Part shown: piece by piece, positions 14,999 to 22,621 of the stretch
Layout of the letters: the number at the start of each line of letters is the position of its first letter
How positions within the stretch are numbered: position 1 is the first letter of the stretch
Assembly: GCF_943908415.1 (NCBI RefSeq)
Contig: NZ_CALTSY010000024.1
Span: 1-30,088 of the forward strand
Length of the DNA stretch: 30,088 bases
Source of the DNA: an uncultured Anaerococcus sp.
Lineage (GTDB): Bacteria > Bacillota > Clostridia > Tissierellales > Peptoniphilaceae
Reading direction: 5' to 3'
Notes under the pieces: generated by a model
Seen by the model: only the letters and a program-made list of their open reading frames with translations
Told to the model about the DNA's origin: nothing
Database searches by the model: none
Program-made: the position numbers and the translations under genes

Positions 14999-16840
14999 TT
15001 ATATTAATTTCCATATATTTTTTGTATAAGTTACTGGTTCTTCTATATCAAGACCTTCTATAAGTTTTGCTTGATCTAATAATAGATTTGCAATCTCTGT
15101 TTTCTTCTCATCATCCTCTGCATTATTTAAAAGTTCATAAGCTTTTGAATTTTTATTTATTTCTAGAACTTTTTCAGCCTTTATTTTTGGTCCATTAGGC
15201 TGGTTCTTGAGGGCTTTTTCCATCTCTATTGAGATTTCTCCTCTTTGCTTAATCATTGCTGGAACATCTTCTAGTTTTTCTGTAAACTTAATATCTACAA
15301 CATCATCTGGTAATTTATCTAATAATTTTTCTACTAAGTCCTTGCTAACAGAACTTTCTTCGCTGTTATCATCTTCTTCTGCTATTGATTTGAATTTAAG
15401 TCCATCATACTCATCAAGCATTCTTATTAAAAATTCATCTATAGGCTGGTCAAGTAGGATAACATCTCTGTCTTCTGCAACCATTTTAAGAGCTGGCGAA
15501 GCTTTAATCTTATCTAAGGAGTCCCCTGTAGCATAAAGAATATTTTCATCTGTTGACTTCATATTTTCCTTGTACTCTTTTAGAGAAATCATCTTTTCTT
15601 CTTTGCTTGAATAAAAGAGTAATAGGTCTTGCAATTCTTCCTTATTTGCTCCATAGGCTTCATAGATTGCCATCTTTATATTGTTGCCAAATTCATCAAA
15701 GAATTCTTTATATTTTTCTGCTTCTTTTTCTTTTAAGGACAATAAGTGAGAATTAATTCTCTTATTAATTTGCTTAGATATTACTCTTAGCTGTCTATCT
15801 TGTTGGAGGGTTTCCCTTGAAATATTTAAGGTCAAATCATCTGATTCAACAACACCCTTAGCAAATGAATAGGCATCCTCTAGTAAGTCTTCACTCCTAT
15901 CCATTATCTTTACACCATGTGTATATAGTTGAAGTCCCTTTTGATAGTCTTTTGAATAATAATCAAATGGGGCTTTTTTAGGGATGTAGATAAGGGCCCT
16001 AAACTGAACGGCACCTTCTATATTAAAGTGTAGCCAAGAGAGCGGCTCATCAAAACCAAAGTGTTGATCTTGATAAAAGTTGATATAATCCTCATCTGTT
16101 AAGTCATTTTTATTTTTCTTCCAGATTGGAGTATCAGAATTAAGAACATCTAATTCCTTATAATCTTCGTATTTTGGATCTTCTTCTGTAGAATCTTCTG
16201 CTAGACGTGTCTTAGTAACTTCCATCTTGATTGGATATCTAATGTAATTAGAGTACTTGCTTACTAGATTTTTAATTCTAAATTGATCTAAATAATCATC
16301 ATAGTTTTCATCTTCTGTATTTTCTTTTAAGAAAAGTTTGATCTCAGTACCATGACTTTCTTTTTCTATTTCGCTTATTTCAAATCCATCAGCATTTTCA
16401 CTTACCCAAAGGTATCCTACACCATTGCCGTATTTTTTTGTTCTAAGCTCAACCCTATCGGCAACCATAAATGCTGAATAAAATCCTACACCAAATTGTC
16501 CAATAAGGTCTTTTATATCTGAATTTTCTACAGAATTTTTAAAGCTATCTGTACCAGATTTTGCTATAGTTCCTAGATTTTCGACTAATTCTGTCTCATC
16601 CATACCTATACCAGTATCTTTTACAGTTAGACTTCTTTCTTCTTTATCAGTTATAAGCTCTATATAATAATCATCTTTATTGGTTTCATTTTCTGACTTT
16701 AAATCTTCATAATATAATTTATCTAAAGCATCTGATGCATTTGATATCAATTCTCTTAGGAAAATTTCCTTATTTGTATAGATAGAATTGATCATCAAGT
16801 CCATGACTTTTTTGGCTTCAGCTTTAAATTCTTGTTTCAT
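14999..16840 (-). CDS. htpG: Molecular chaperone HtpG (Hsp90)
   Basis: Cytosolic homodimeric Hsp90 chaperone, 613 residues. Seen: the GHKL ATP site with ELISNASDALDKL (Glu30, Asn34), DTGIGM (75-80), GTIAKSGTDSF and GQFGVGFYSAF (114-124), GTEIKLFL, and the middle-domain Arg region ISRETLQQDR. The C-terminal dimerisation domain is present and the length is normal for bacterial HtpG. ATG 16840 follows AAGGAGG. Control is visible: a near-perfect CIRCE element (16850-16876) lies between the promoter and the ribosome site, so HrcA repression is expected. An M18 aminopeptidase gene follows nine bases after its stop. Confidence 0.97.
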   Translation of the reverse strand: MKQEFKAEAKKVMDLMINSIYTNKEIFLRELISNASDALDKLYYEDLKSENETNKDDYYIELITDKEERSLTVKDTGIGMDETELVENLGTIAKSGTDSFKNSVENSDIKDLIGQFGVGFYSAFMVADRVELRTKKYGNGVGYLWVSENADGFEISEIEKESHGTEIKLFLKENTEDENYDDYLDQFRIKNLVSKYSNYIRYPIKMEVTKTRLAEDSTEEDPKYEDYKELDVLNSDTPIWKKNKNDLTDEDYINFYQDQHFGFDEPLSWLHFNIEGAVQFRALIYIPKKAPFDYYSKDYQKGLQLYTHGVKIMDRSEDLLEDAYSFAKGVVESDDLTLNISRETLQQDRQLRVISKQINKRINSHLLSLKEKEAEKYKEFFDEFGNNIKMAIYEAYGANKEELQDLLLFYSSKEEKMISLKEYKENMKSTDENILYATGDSLDKIKASPALKMVAEDRDVILLDQPIDEFLIRMLDEYDGLKFKSIAEEDDNSEESSVSKDLVEKLLDKLPDDVVDIKFTEKLEDVPAMIKQRGEISIEMEKALKNQPNGPKIKAEKVLEINKNSKAYELLNNAEDDEKKTEIANLLLDQAKLIEGLDIEEPVTYTKNIWKLI

Positions 16841-16849
16841 ATTTCCTCC

Positions 16850-16876
16850 TTAGCACTCTGCTAGTATGACTGCTAA
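16850..16876. promoter_or_regulatory. CIRCE element (HrcA operator) of htpG
   Basis: Seen: TTAGCACTC, nine bases, GACTGCTAA. The CIRCE consensus is TTAGCACTC-N9-GAGTGCTAA, so only one of 18 bases differs and the spacer is exact. It lies at the predicted start of htpG transcription. HrcA itself is not in the window. Confidence 0.92.
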
Positions 16877-16877
16877 T

Positions 16878-16905
16878 ATTATACTAAGCCTAGCTTAGTT
16901 TGCAA
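16878..16905 (-). promoter_or_regulatory. htpG promoter
   Basis: Seen on the minus strand: TTGCAA (16905 to 16900, 4 of 6), 16 bases, TATAAT (16883 to 16878). Transcription would start near 16871, inside CIRCE. Confidence 0.7.
16883..16899. promoter_or_regulatory. Perfect palindrome filling the htpG promoter spacer
   Basis: Seen: ACTAAGC, CTA, GCTTAGT, a 7-bp perfect inverted repeat that fills the -35/-10 spacer. There is no T run on either side, so it is unlikely to be a terminator for the gene ending at 16907. A second operator is possible. Confidence 0.5.
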
Positions 16906-16906
16906 T

Positions 16907-17272
16907 CTAATTTTCAAGCTCATTTAATTCTTTTCCCTTTTTTACCAAAAGTTTTTGGATGGCTAGCCTTTGCTCTATAAGTTCTGCTTTTCTTTTATTT
17001 ATTTCCTTTTTATTTATATAAGTTGATATACTTAGGCTAATTACAAATGTAATTATAAAAAACCCTATACTTTGATTGCCTGTAATTGATGAAAGTCTCA
17101 TAACTATAAAAATTACCAATGCTGCAACTAGTAAGGGAATTATAAATAAATTAATAAAAGATACACTAGATCCTAAATCATTAATCATATCATTCTTTTC
17201 TTTTAGCTCTTCTCTTAGGCTTACAATTTCATCAAGTAGAGCTTTCTTCTCTGCATTTATATTATTTTCCAT
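16907..17272 (-). CDS. Small coiled-coil membrane protein, unknown function
   Basis: I do not recognise this 121-residue protein. Its N-terminus (about 5-32) is a heptad-like charged helix (ALLDEIVSLREELKEKNDMI). Two hydrophobic segments follow (about 38-60 and 68-87) with a short GNQS turn, then a strongly basic/charged helix (88-120, KKEINKRKAELIEQ...). Both ends therefore probably face the cytoplasm and may form coiled coils, while the hairpin sits in the membrane. ATG 17272 has AAGGAGAG and AAGG upstream. It has its own probable promoter and stands alone, ending just before the htpG promoter with no terminator of its own visible, so some readthrough into htpG is possible. Confidence 0.65.
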   Translation of the reverse strand: MENNINAEKKALLDEIVSLREELKEKNDMINDLGSSVSFINLFIIPLLVAALVIFIVMRLSSITGNQSIGFFIITFVISLSISTYINKKEINKRKAELIEQRLAIQKLLVKKGKELNELEN

Positions 17273-17297
17273 ATTGACCTTCTCTCCTTCTAGTATT

Positions 17298-17325
17298 ATT
17301 ATACTATCATATGAACTTAAGTTAA
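17298..17325 (-). promoter_or_regulatory. Probable promoter of the coiled-coil membrane protein gene
   Basis: Seen on the minus strand: TTAACT (17325 to 17320), 16 bases, TATAAT (17303 to 17298). The -35 is the same hexamer as in the cls promoter. Confidence 0.5.
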
Positions 17326-17397
17326 TCCCTAGTAATTAACTTGATATTATTCGTATTTGAAGTACCATAAAATTATAAAAAGGGGGTAGGATAATCA

Positions 17398-17613
17398 ATG
17401 GAAAATACAACAAATACAACTGGTGAAGTTGAAATTACACGCGATATGCTAATCGGTGATATTATTCAAGCTAAACCAGAATCAATAAATACACTCCTTA
17501 TGGCAGGTATGGGATGCATAGCATGTCCATCTTCACTATATGAAACATTAGAAGAAGCATGTATGGTCCACGGCATGGATCCTGAATATCTACTAGAGGA
17601 ACTAAATAAATAA
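17398..17613 (+). CDS. Stand-alone DUF1858 / hybrid-cluster-associated CxxC protein
   Basis: 71-residue cytosolic protein that is essentially one DUF1858 domain. Seen: ITRDMLIGDIIQAKPESINTLLMAGMGCIACPSS with a CxxC pair (Cys40, Cys43) and a third Cys55, followed by ETLEEAC and the family ending HGMDPEYLLEELN. This small domain is known as a partner or fusion of hybrid-cluster proteins and of ScdA/Ric-type iron-sulfur repair proteins, where the CxxC is thought to be redox active. Here no such gene is adjacent, so its partner must be elsewhere. ATG 17398 follows AGGGGGTAGG. I cannot assign a clear promoter. It is alone and ends inside a bidirectional terminator. Confidence 0.85.
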   Translation: MENTTNTTGEVEITRDMLIGDIIQAKPESINTLLMAGMGCIACPSSLYETLEEACMVHGMDPEYLLEELNK

Positions 17614-17640
17614 GCTCGAAGCCTCAGCTTCGAGCTTATT
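17609..17640. terminator. Bidirectional terminator overlapping two stop codons
   Basis: Seen: 17609-17622 pairs perfectly with 17627-17640 (14 bp, core AAGCTCGAAGC) around CTCA. TTATTTTATT follows on the plus side and TTATTTATTTAG on the minus side. The stem contains the stop codons of the DUF1858 gene (17611-17613) and of the Nudix gene (17636-17638). Confidence 0.88.
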
Positions 17641-18166
17641 TTATTGGATTTACAATCTCCACATATCTATTGTCCTTACTTAATTCAAATAAAAACCTTA
17701 TAAAACTTTCCTTATAAGATACAAATTTTCCAGATTTTTTAAGTTCCAAAATCCCCTCTAAACTCTCCCATCTTGCATCTATGACTTCTTCTGCTTGAAG
17801 TGATAGGCTATTTATATCTATATCTTTATTTAATACATAAAAATCATCGAATCCTTTTGGAAAGTTTGCAGTTAGACTTGCTCTAATATCTTTAAAATCT
17901 ATATTTATGCCAAGCTCCTCATAAAGCTCCCTACCGGCAGCAAACTGAGATGATTCTCCTGTTGATACTGCTCCTCCACATGTTACATCCCAGAGACCTG
18001 GCATTTTTTTGTTATAGGCTCTTTGTTGGATAAGAAGTTCACCCTTACTATTAAAAATACATACATGGACAACCAGCCTATATAACCCTTTTGGTTGATT
18101 AGCTCCTCTTATATAAGTTTTATCAGTTTTTTGTCTTTGCTTATCATATAAGTCTAAAATCTCCAT
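17636..18166 (-). CDS. Nudix hydrolase (IDI-like/YfcD type)
   Basis: Cytosolic Mg-dependent hydrolase of nucleoside-diphosphate-linked or related compounds, 176 residues. Seen: a complete Nudix box, Gly65-x5-Glu71-x7-Arg79-Glu80-x2-Glu83-Glu84-x-Gly86, in GGAVSTGESSQF and RELYEELGI. The preceding HVCIFNSKGELLIQQRAYNKKMPGLWD is typical of the isopentenyl-diphosphate-isomerase-like Nudix branch. True IDI activity is unlikely to be assigned from this alone. ATG 18166 follows AGGAG. It is the last gene of the CNNM, pyrophosphatase, Nudix operon (22 bases after the pyrophosphatase stop). The substrate is unknown. Confidence 0.87.
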   Translation of the reverse strand: MEILDLYDKQRQKTDKTYIRGANQPKGLYRLVVHVCIFNSKGELLIQQRAYNKKMPGLWDVTCGGAVSTGESSQFAAGRELYEELGINIDFKDIRASLTANFPKGFDDFYVLNKDIDINSLSLQAEEVIDARWESLEGILELKKSGKFVSYKESFIRFLFELSKDNRYVEIVNPIK

Positions 18167-18188
18167 AACTAACTCCTAAAGCTATATC

Positions 18189-19841
18189 TTACTGCCCTTT
18201 TATAATAGCATTTGTAAGTCTAGGTATAACTTGTTTTTTACGACTTAAAACACCTGGAGCTGAGATAGTTCCATTTTTTATCTTGTTACCAAATTCTTCT
18301 TCTATATCAGCTAGGTGTTCACCTACTACAAGTAACTCACTTGTTTCATTAAAAATATCAGTTAGGACAAGGATAAAGCTAGCTTCACCCTTTTTATCGA
18401 TTTTCTCTTTCATAAGCCTTTCAATCTCATCTCTTAATGGCTCAAGCTCTTCAGGATTCATAGTCATAACCTGCCCAACCCTTATAGATTCACTACCTAT
18501 AGTAAAGGTCTTCACATCACCATCTACTATATCTAAAGGGGACTTTTCCTTTAAGGATGTGGCAGCTTTAAACATCTTATTTGCAAAGTCTTCTACATCT
18601 AGATCTGCAAACTTGCTCATCCTATCTAAGATTCTCCTATCTACATCTGTTGTTGTTGGAGACCTAAATAAAAGTGTATCAGATATAATTGCCGCACATA
18701 AAAGGCCTGCTATTTGCTTACTTGGCCTTAGTCCACTTTCTAAATACATTTCAGAAATAATGGTTGCAGTTGATCCTACTGGCTCTGCCCTAAAGAAAAG
18801 TGGAGCTGTTGTAGATATATTTGCTACCCTATGGTGATCTATAATTTCAAGTATTTCTGCCTGATCTATATCATCTATTGATTGATTTTTTTCATTATGG
18901 TCAACCAATATAAGCTTTTTCATCTCTGATGATATAAGGTGGTATCTAGAAATAGAGCCTACTAATTTTTTATTCTCATCTACTACCGGATATGACCTAA
19001 ATCTAGACTTTGACATGGTTTCTCTTACTGAATCTATAGTATCTGTTGTTGAAAAATAAACTATATTCTCAGTAGACATAACCGATCCTACTGGAATAGT
19101 CATAGGTAAGAGTCTTGAGGTCATAAAGGTGTTGTATTCAGTAGATAGGATAGTCACATTGTTTTCATTTGCATACTTAATTAAGTCCTCATCTACCCTA
19201 GAACCGTTAGTTAGGATTATTAAGGAAACCTTTCTTGTTATCAAATACTCAAGATAATCTACCCTATTTCCTAAAATGACTATATCACCTTCACTAAAGT
19301 AATTATCAAAGCCTTCATTATCATCATTCATAGCCATTACTGTAATTTTACCATCATATTTTTTTGGATTTTCTGGAAGATTGTATACCTTAGCAGCGAG
19401 TACATCTATTATATTTTCAATAGGTGTATTGGTACGTCCTATAATTCTATCATCCCAAACATCCATATAGACTTCTGTAATATTCGAAAGTGAGGCTATA
19501 CCTATAATCTTTCCCTCTTCATCTACTACTGATAGAGAATGAGTAAGCCCTTCTTGAAATATATCCCAAGCTGTTCTTATAGGTATAGTTGGATCTATGG
19601 CATAGGATTTATCGTAGTTGATATCACTTACTTGTAGTATCATTGATTCTTTTATTTCTGGAGCCTTTACTCCAAAATAATCAAGGACAAACTTAGTTTC
19701 CTGATTTAATTTACCAAGCCTTATAGGTATGGCATTTATATCGCCCTGTCTGTTTTTAAGATTTGCATAGGTAATGGCTGCTACTACTGAATCTGTGTCA
19801 GGATTTTTGTGCCCTGTAATATAAACTGTATCCTTCATCAC
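18189..19841 (-). CDS. Mn-dependent inorganic pyrophosphatase with CBS-DRTGG-CBS insert
   Basis: Family II (DHH) pyrophosphatase of 550 residues that hydrolyses PPi to phosphate in the cytosol. Seen: the N-terminal metal motif GHKNPDTDS (His11, Asp15, Asp17), then a regulatory insert of two CBS domains (about 73-125 and 250-305) flanking a DRTGG domain (about 130-240). The DHH core resumes with LVDHNE (314-315), IIDHHRVANI (335-337) and ISDTLLFRSPT (Asp388), and a DHHA2 domain ends in SRKKQVIP. In this subtype the CBS insert senses adenine nucleotides and, with DRTGG, diadenosine polyphosphates (family knowledge). The start may be 19841 or the next codon, both ATG after AAGGAG. It lies seven bases after the CNNM gene. 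Confidence 0.95.
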   Translation of the reverse strand: MMKDTVYITGHKNPDTDSVVAAITYANLKNRQGDINAIPIRLGKLNQETKFVLDYFGVKAPEIKESMILQVSDINYDKSYAIDPTIPIRTAWDIFQEGLTHSLSVVDEEGKIIGIASLSNITEVYMDVWDDRIIGRTNTPIENIIDVLAAKVYNLPENPKKYDGKITVMAMNDDNEGFDNYFSEGDIVILGNRVDYLEYLITRKVSLIILTNGSRVDEDLIKYANENNVTILSTEYNTFMTSRLLPMTIPVGSVMSTENIVYFSTTDTIDSVRETMSKSRFRSYPVVDENKKLVGSISRYHLISSEMKKLILVDHNEKNQSIDDIDQAEILEIIDHHRVANISTTAPLFFRAEPVGSTATIISEMYLESGLRPSKQIAGLLCAAIISDTLLFRSPTTTDVDRRILDRMSKFADLDVEDFANKMFKAATSLKEKSPLDIVDGDVKTFTIGSESIRVGQVMTMNPEELEPLRDEIERLMKEKIDKKGEASFILVLTDIFNETSELLVVGEHLADIEEEFGNKIKNGTISAPGVLSRKKQVIPRLTNAIIKGQ

Positions 19842-19848
19842 TTTCTCC

Positions 19849-21093
19849 TTATAAGAATTCTACTTTTAGCATTTCAATTTTATATCTATCTACCTCATCT
19901 ACTGTAAGGGCGATATTATCAACCTCTATCCTGTCTCCAGCTACAGGTATACGTGATAGCTGATCTATAACAAAGCCTCCAATAGAGTCATTTTTAATCT
20001 CTTCTAATTCAACATTAAAGTAATCATTAAAATCATTTAAGTGTAGGGATGGTCTTACTAAATATGTGTTTTCAGATAATTTAAATATGTCTTGCTCATC
20101 AATGTCGTATTCATCATCTATCTCTCCTACAAGCTCCTCAACTATATCTTCTATGGTTACTAGACCGCTTGTTCCTCCATACTCATCTATAACTACAGCA
20201 AGGGATGCATTCTCAGCTCTCATATTTGTAAATAAATCAAATATATGCATATTATCATAGACATAAAAGGCAGGCCTTATAAGCTCATCTAAGTTTAACT
20301 TTTTATCATCGGCTATGGCAGATACTATGTCTTTCATATGTAGGATACCTACTACATTATCTATGTTTTTACCATAAACCGGGATTCTAGAATGATTGGT
20401 ATTGCGTAAGACTTCATTTAATTGATCGCTATCAGCATCTATACTTATAGCTTCCATATTTGTCCTTGGGGTCATGATATCTGAAACATCTGAGTTTCCA
20501 AATTCAAAAACGTTATTAATCATTTCACTTTCTTCGTTATTGATAACACCCTGCTCTTCTGAAACATCCACTATGGTTTTTAGGTCTTCTTCTGTTACTA
20601 GATTGCTTTCTTCTTCCTCACCTATAAATATGCTTGAAATAAAGTTAGTAACCTTACTTAAAATAAAACTTAAGGGCTTGAAAATAATATCAACAACTCT
20701 TATAGGCCTTGCAACTTTTAAGGCTAGCTTCTCACTATTTGCAGTTGCTATATTTTTAGGTGTAACCTCACCAAAAATAAGAACAACTATAGTAAGGATA
20801 ATTGGTGAAATTACCGCTCCCTTTGCTCCAAATACGTCTGTAAAAAATATGGTAGCTACTGTTGTAGTTACAATATTTACTACATTGTTGCCTATTAGGA
20901 TAGTAGTTAGGACTGATCCTATATTATCCACTAGTCTTCTAACTAGGGGAGCATTGCTAACTCCGTTTTTTTCCATTTGTCTAATTTTAAATACATTCAA
21001 ACTCGTAAGGGCTGTCTCAGATGATGAGAAAAATGCCGAGAGCATAATTCCTAAAATTATTACAATTAACTGTATCACATTTACCTGACTCAT
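19849..21093 (-). CDS. CNNM/CorC-type transporter-associated protein (DUF21-CBS-CorC)
   Basis: Membrane protein of 414 residues of the CNNM/HlyC-CorC family, linked to Mg2+ or other divalent cation efflux. Seen: an N-terminal DUF21 membrane domain (about 1-190) with the start pattern LSAFFSSSETALTSLN and four hydrophobic segments, a CBS pair (about 205-325, with DIMTPRTNMEAI and VVIDEYGGTSGLVTIEDIVEELVGEI), and a C-terminal CorC_HlyC domain (about 335-412). Despite the old name haemolysin, a toxin role is not implied. ATG 21093 follows AGGAGG. First gene of an operon with a pyrophosphatase that also has CBS sensors and needs Mn/Mg. No convincing -35 was found. Confidence 0.93.
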   Translation of the reverse strand: MSQVNVIQLIVIILGIMLSAFFSSSETALTSLNVFKIRQMEKNGVSNAPLVRRLVDNIGSVLTTILIGNNVVNIVTTTVATIFFTDVFGAKGAVISPIILTIVVLIFGEVTPKNIATANSEKLALKVARPIRVVDIIFKPLSFILSKVTNFISSIFIGEEEESNLVTEEDLKTIVDVSEEQGVINNEESEMINNVFEFGNSDVSDIMTPRTNMEAISIDADSDQLNEVLRNTNHSRIPVYGKNIDNVVGILHMKDIVSAIADDKKLNLDELIRPAFYVYDNMHIFDLFTNMRAENASLAVVIDEYGGTSGLVTIEDIVEELVGEIDDEYDIDEQDIFKLSENTYLVRPSLHLNDFNDYFNVELEEIKNDSIGGFVIDQLSRIPVAGDRIEVDNIALTVDEVDRYKIEMLKVEFL

Positions 21094-21197
21094 ATGTCCT
21101 CCTAGACTTATTATAGTTTAGACTAGTAAAAAAATAAAGACAATTAGATAAATAGATGTATAATGCTCTTGTATAATTTAATTTTAAGGAGGATTAT

Positions 21198-22517
21198 ATG
21201 TCAGAAGAGTCGTTTAACGAAAAAGTATTTAAGCTAGGAGAACATGGTACTAGCACTCGTACAGAAATTATGGCAGGTATAACCACATTTATGACAATGT
21301 CCTATATCCTAGCTGTAAATCCTAGCATACTGGCAGATGCCGGAATGGATCCTGGAGCTGTATTTACTTCTACAATTATAGCTTCAATTGTTGCAATGTT
21401 ACTTGTCGCATTTTATGCAAATATGCCTCTGGGCCTATCTGCCGGAATGGGACTTAATGCATTTTTTGCTTACACAGTTGTTAATAAAATGGGGATGAGC
21501 TGGCAATTTGCACTTACAGCTGTTTTTTTAGAAGGCCTCATATTTATTATTCTCTCACTTACAGGAGCTAGAGAAGCATTATTTAATGCTATTCCTATCA
21601 ATCTTAAAAAAGCTGTTTCTGTAGGTATCGGTTTATTTATCGCACTTATCGGTCTAATCAATGCAAGTATCGTTGGAGTTGGTGACTTATCCTTAGAACT
21701 TGGCAATATTGCAAGTAAGGAAGGTCTTGTATTCTTTTTTGCTCTAATTATTATGGTTGTTCTAACAGCCAAAAATATTAAGGGAGCTTTGCTTTGGGGA
21801 ATCCTTGCATCCACTGTACTTTCACTATTACTTGGAGTTTCTAAAATTCCAGAAGGAAACACAATAGTTTCACTTCCCCCATCTATTTCAGAAGTAGCCT
21901 TTAAACTAGACTTTTCAAATATATTCTCTTTTGAAATGTTCTCAGTTTTATTTTCATTTCTTTTTGTAGATATATTTGATACACTTGGAACCCTCACAGG
22001 AGTAGCTACTAAGGCAAATATGCTTGATGAAAATGGCAATTTACCCAATGGAAGCAAGGCACTTTTATCAGATGCTATAGGTACAACTGTCGGCGCATTA
22101 CTAGGTACTTCTACAATAACAACTTTCGTAGAATCAACAGCTGGTGTTGCTGAGGGTGGCCGTACTGGACTTACTGCATTATCAACAGCCGTATGCTTTG
22201 GTATAGCAGCATTCTTCTTCCCACTATTTTCAATGATTCCAACTCAAGCGACTTCAGCAGCACTTGTAGTTGTAGGATTATTTATGCTTTCAACTGTAAT
22301 AGAAATAGACTTTACAGACATTACTGAAGCTTTCCCAGCATTTATGACTATCCTAATGATGCCAGTTACCTACTCAATAGCAGAGGGTATATCATTTGGA
22401 ATGATCTCTTATGCAGCTATAAAGCTTCTAACAGGACGTGGCAAGGAGGTAAGCCCTTTAGTTTATGGAATTGCTATTGTATTCTTATTAAGATATATAG
22501 TCCCAGGCTTATCCTAA
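21198..22517 (+). CDS. AzgA/PbuG-type purine base permease
   Basis: Proton-coupled importer for hypoxanthine, guanine or adenine, 439 residues with about 12-14 membrane segments. Seen family motifs: AGITTFMTMSYILAVNPSIL, NMPLGLSAGMGLNAFFAYTVV, VDIFDTLGTLTGVATKA and ESTAGVAEGGRTGLTA. These are those of the AzgA branch of NCS2-related carriers (COG2252) rather than UraA/PbuX. ATG 21198 follows AAGGAGG. Two TATAAT boxes (21159-21164 and 21172-21177) lie upstream without a good -35. The leader is too short for the purine riboswitch that often precedes such genes. It is a single-gene unit ended by the terminator at 22540-22575. Confidence 0.93.
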   Translation: MSEESFNEKVFKLGEHGTSTRTEIMAGITTFMTMSYILAVNPSILADAGMDPGAVFTSTIIASIVAMLLVAFYANMPLGLSAGMGLNAFFAYTVVNKMGMSWQFALTAVFLEGLIFIILSLTGAREALFNAIPINLKKAVSVGIGLFIALIGLINASIVGVGDLSLELGNIASKEGLVFFFALIIMVVLTAKNIKGALLWGILASTVLSLLLGVSKIPEGNTIVSLPPSISEVAFKLDFSNIFSFEMFSVLFSFLFVDIFDTLGTLTGVATKANMLDENGNLPNGSKALLSDAIGTTVGALLGTSTITTFVESTAGVAEGGRTGLTALSTAVCFGIAAFFFPLFSMIPTQATSAALVVVGLFMLSTVIEIDFTDITEAFPAFMTILMMPVTYSIAEGISFGMISYAAIKLLTGRGKEVSPLVYGIAIVFLLRYIVPGLS

Positions 22518-22539
22518 AATAAAAAACTATATAAAAAAA

Positions 22540-22575
22540 TGAACTCCTCAACCCTATTATGGATTTTGGAGTTCA
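22540..22575. terminator. Bidirectional terminator between purine permease and Dpp operon
   Basis: Seen: TGAACTCC (22540-22547) pairs with GGAGTTCA (22568-22575), extended after one mismatch by A6/T6 runs. T runs follow on both strands. It serves the plus-strand permease and the minus-strand transporter operon that ends at 22622. Confidence 0.85.
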
Positions 22576-22621
22576 ATTTTTTAATAATAGTTTTAGATTT
22601 TGTCTATAAATGTATCTTATC

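Noticed and set aside
18283..18837. 184-codon open frame on the plus strand
   Set aside because: It is antisense to the well-supported pyrophosphatase gene; Ser/Leu-rich as expected for a shadow frame.
20474..21088. 204-codon open frame on the plus strand
   Set aside because: It lies antisense within the CNNM gene, has no ribosome site, and has a composition typical of a reversed membrane-protein gene.
21094..21197. Purine riboswitch in front of the purine permease
   Set aside because: The gap is 103 bases and the -10 boxes lie within 40 bases of the ATG; no conserved riboswitch core is seen.
21470..22057. 195-codon open frame on the minus strand
   Set aside because: It is antisense to the purine permease with no family motif or ribosome site.
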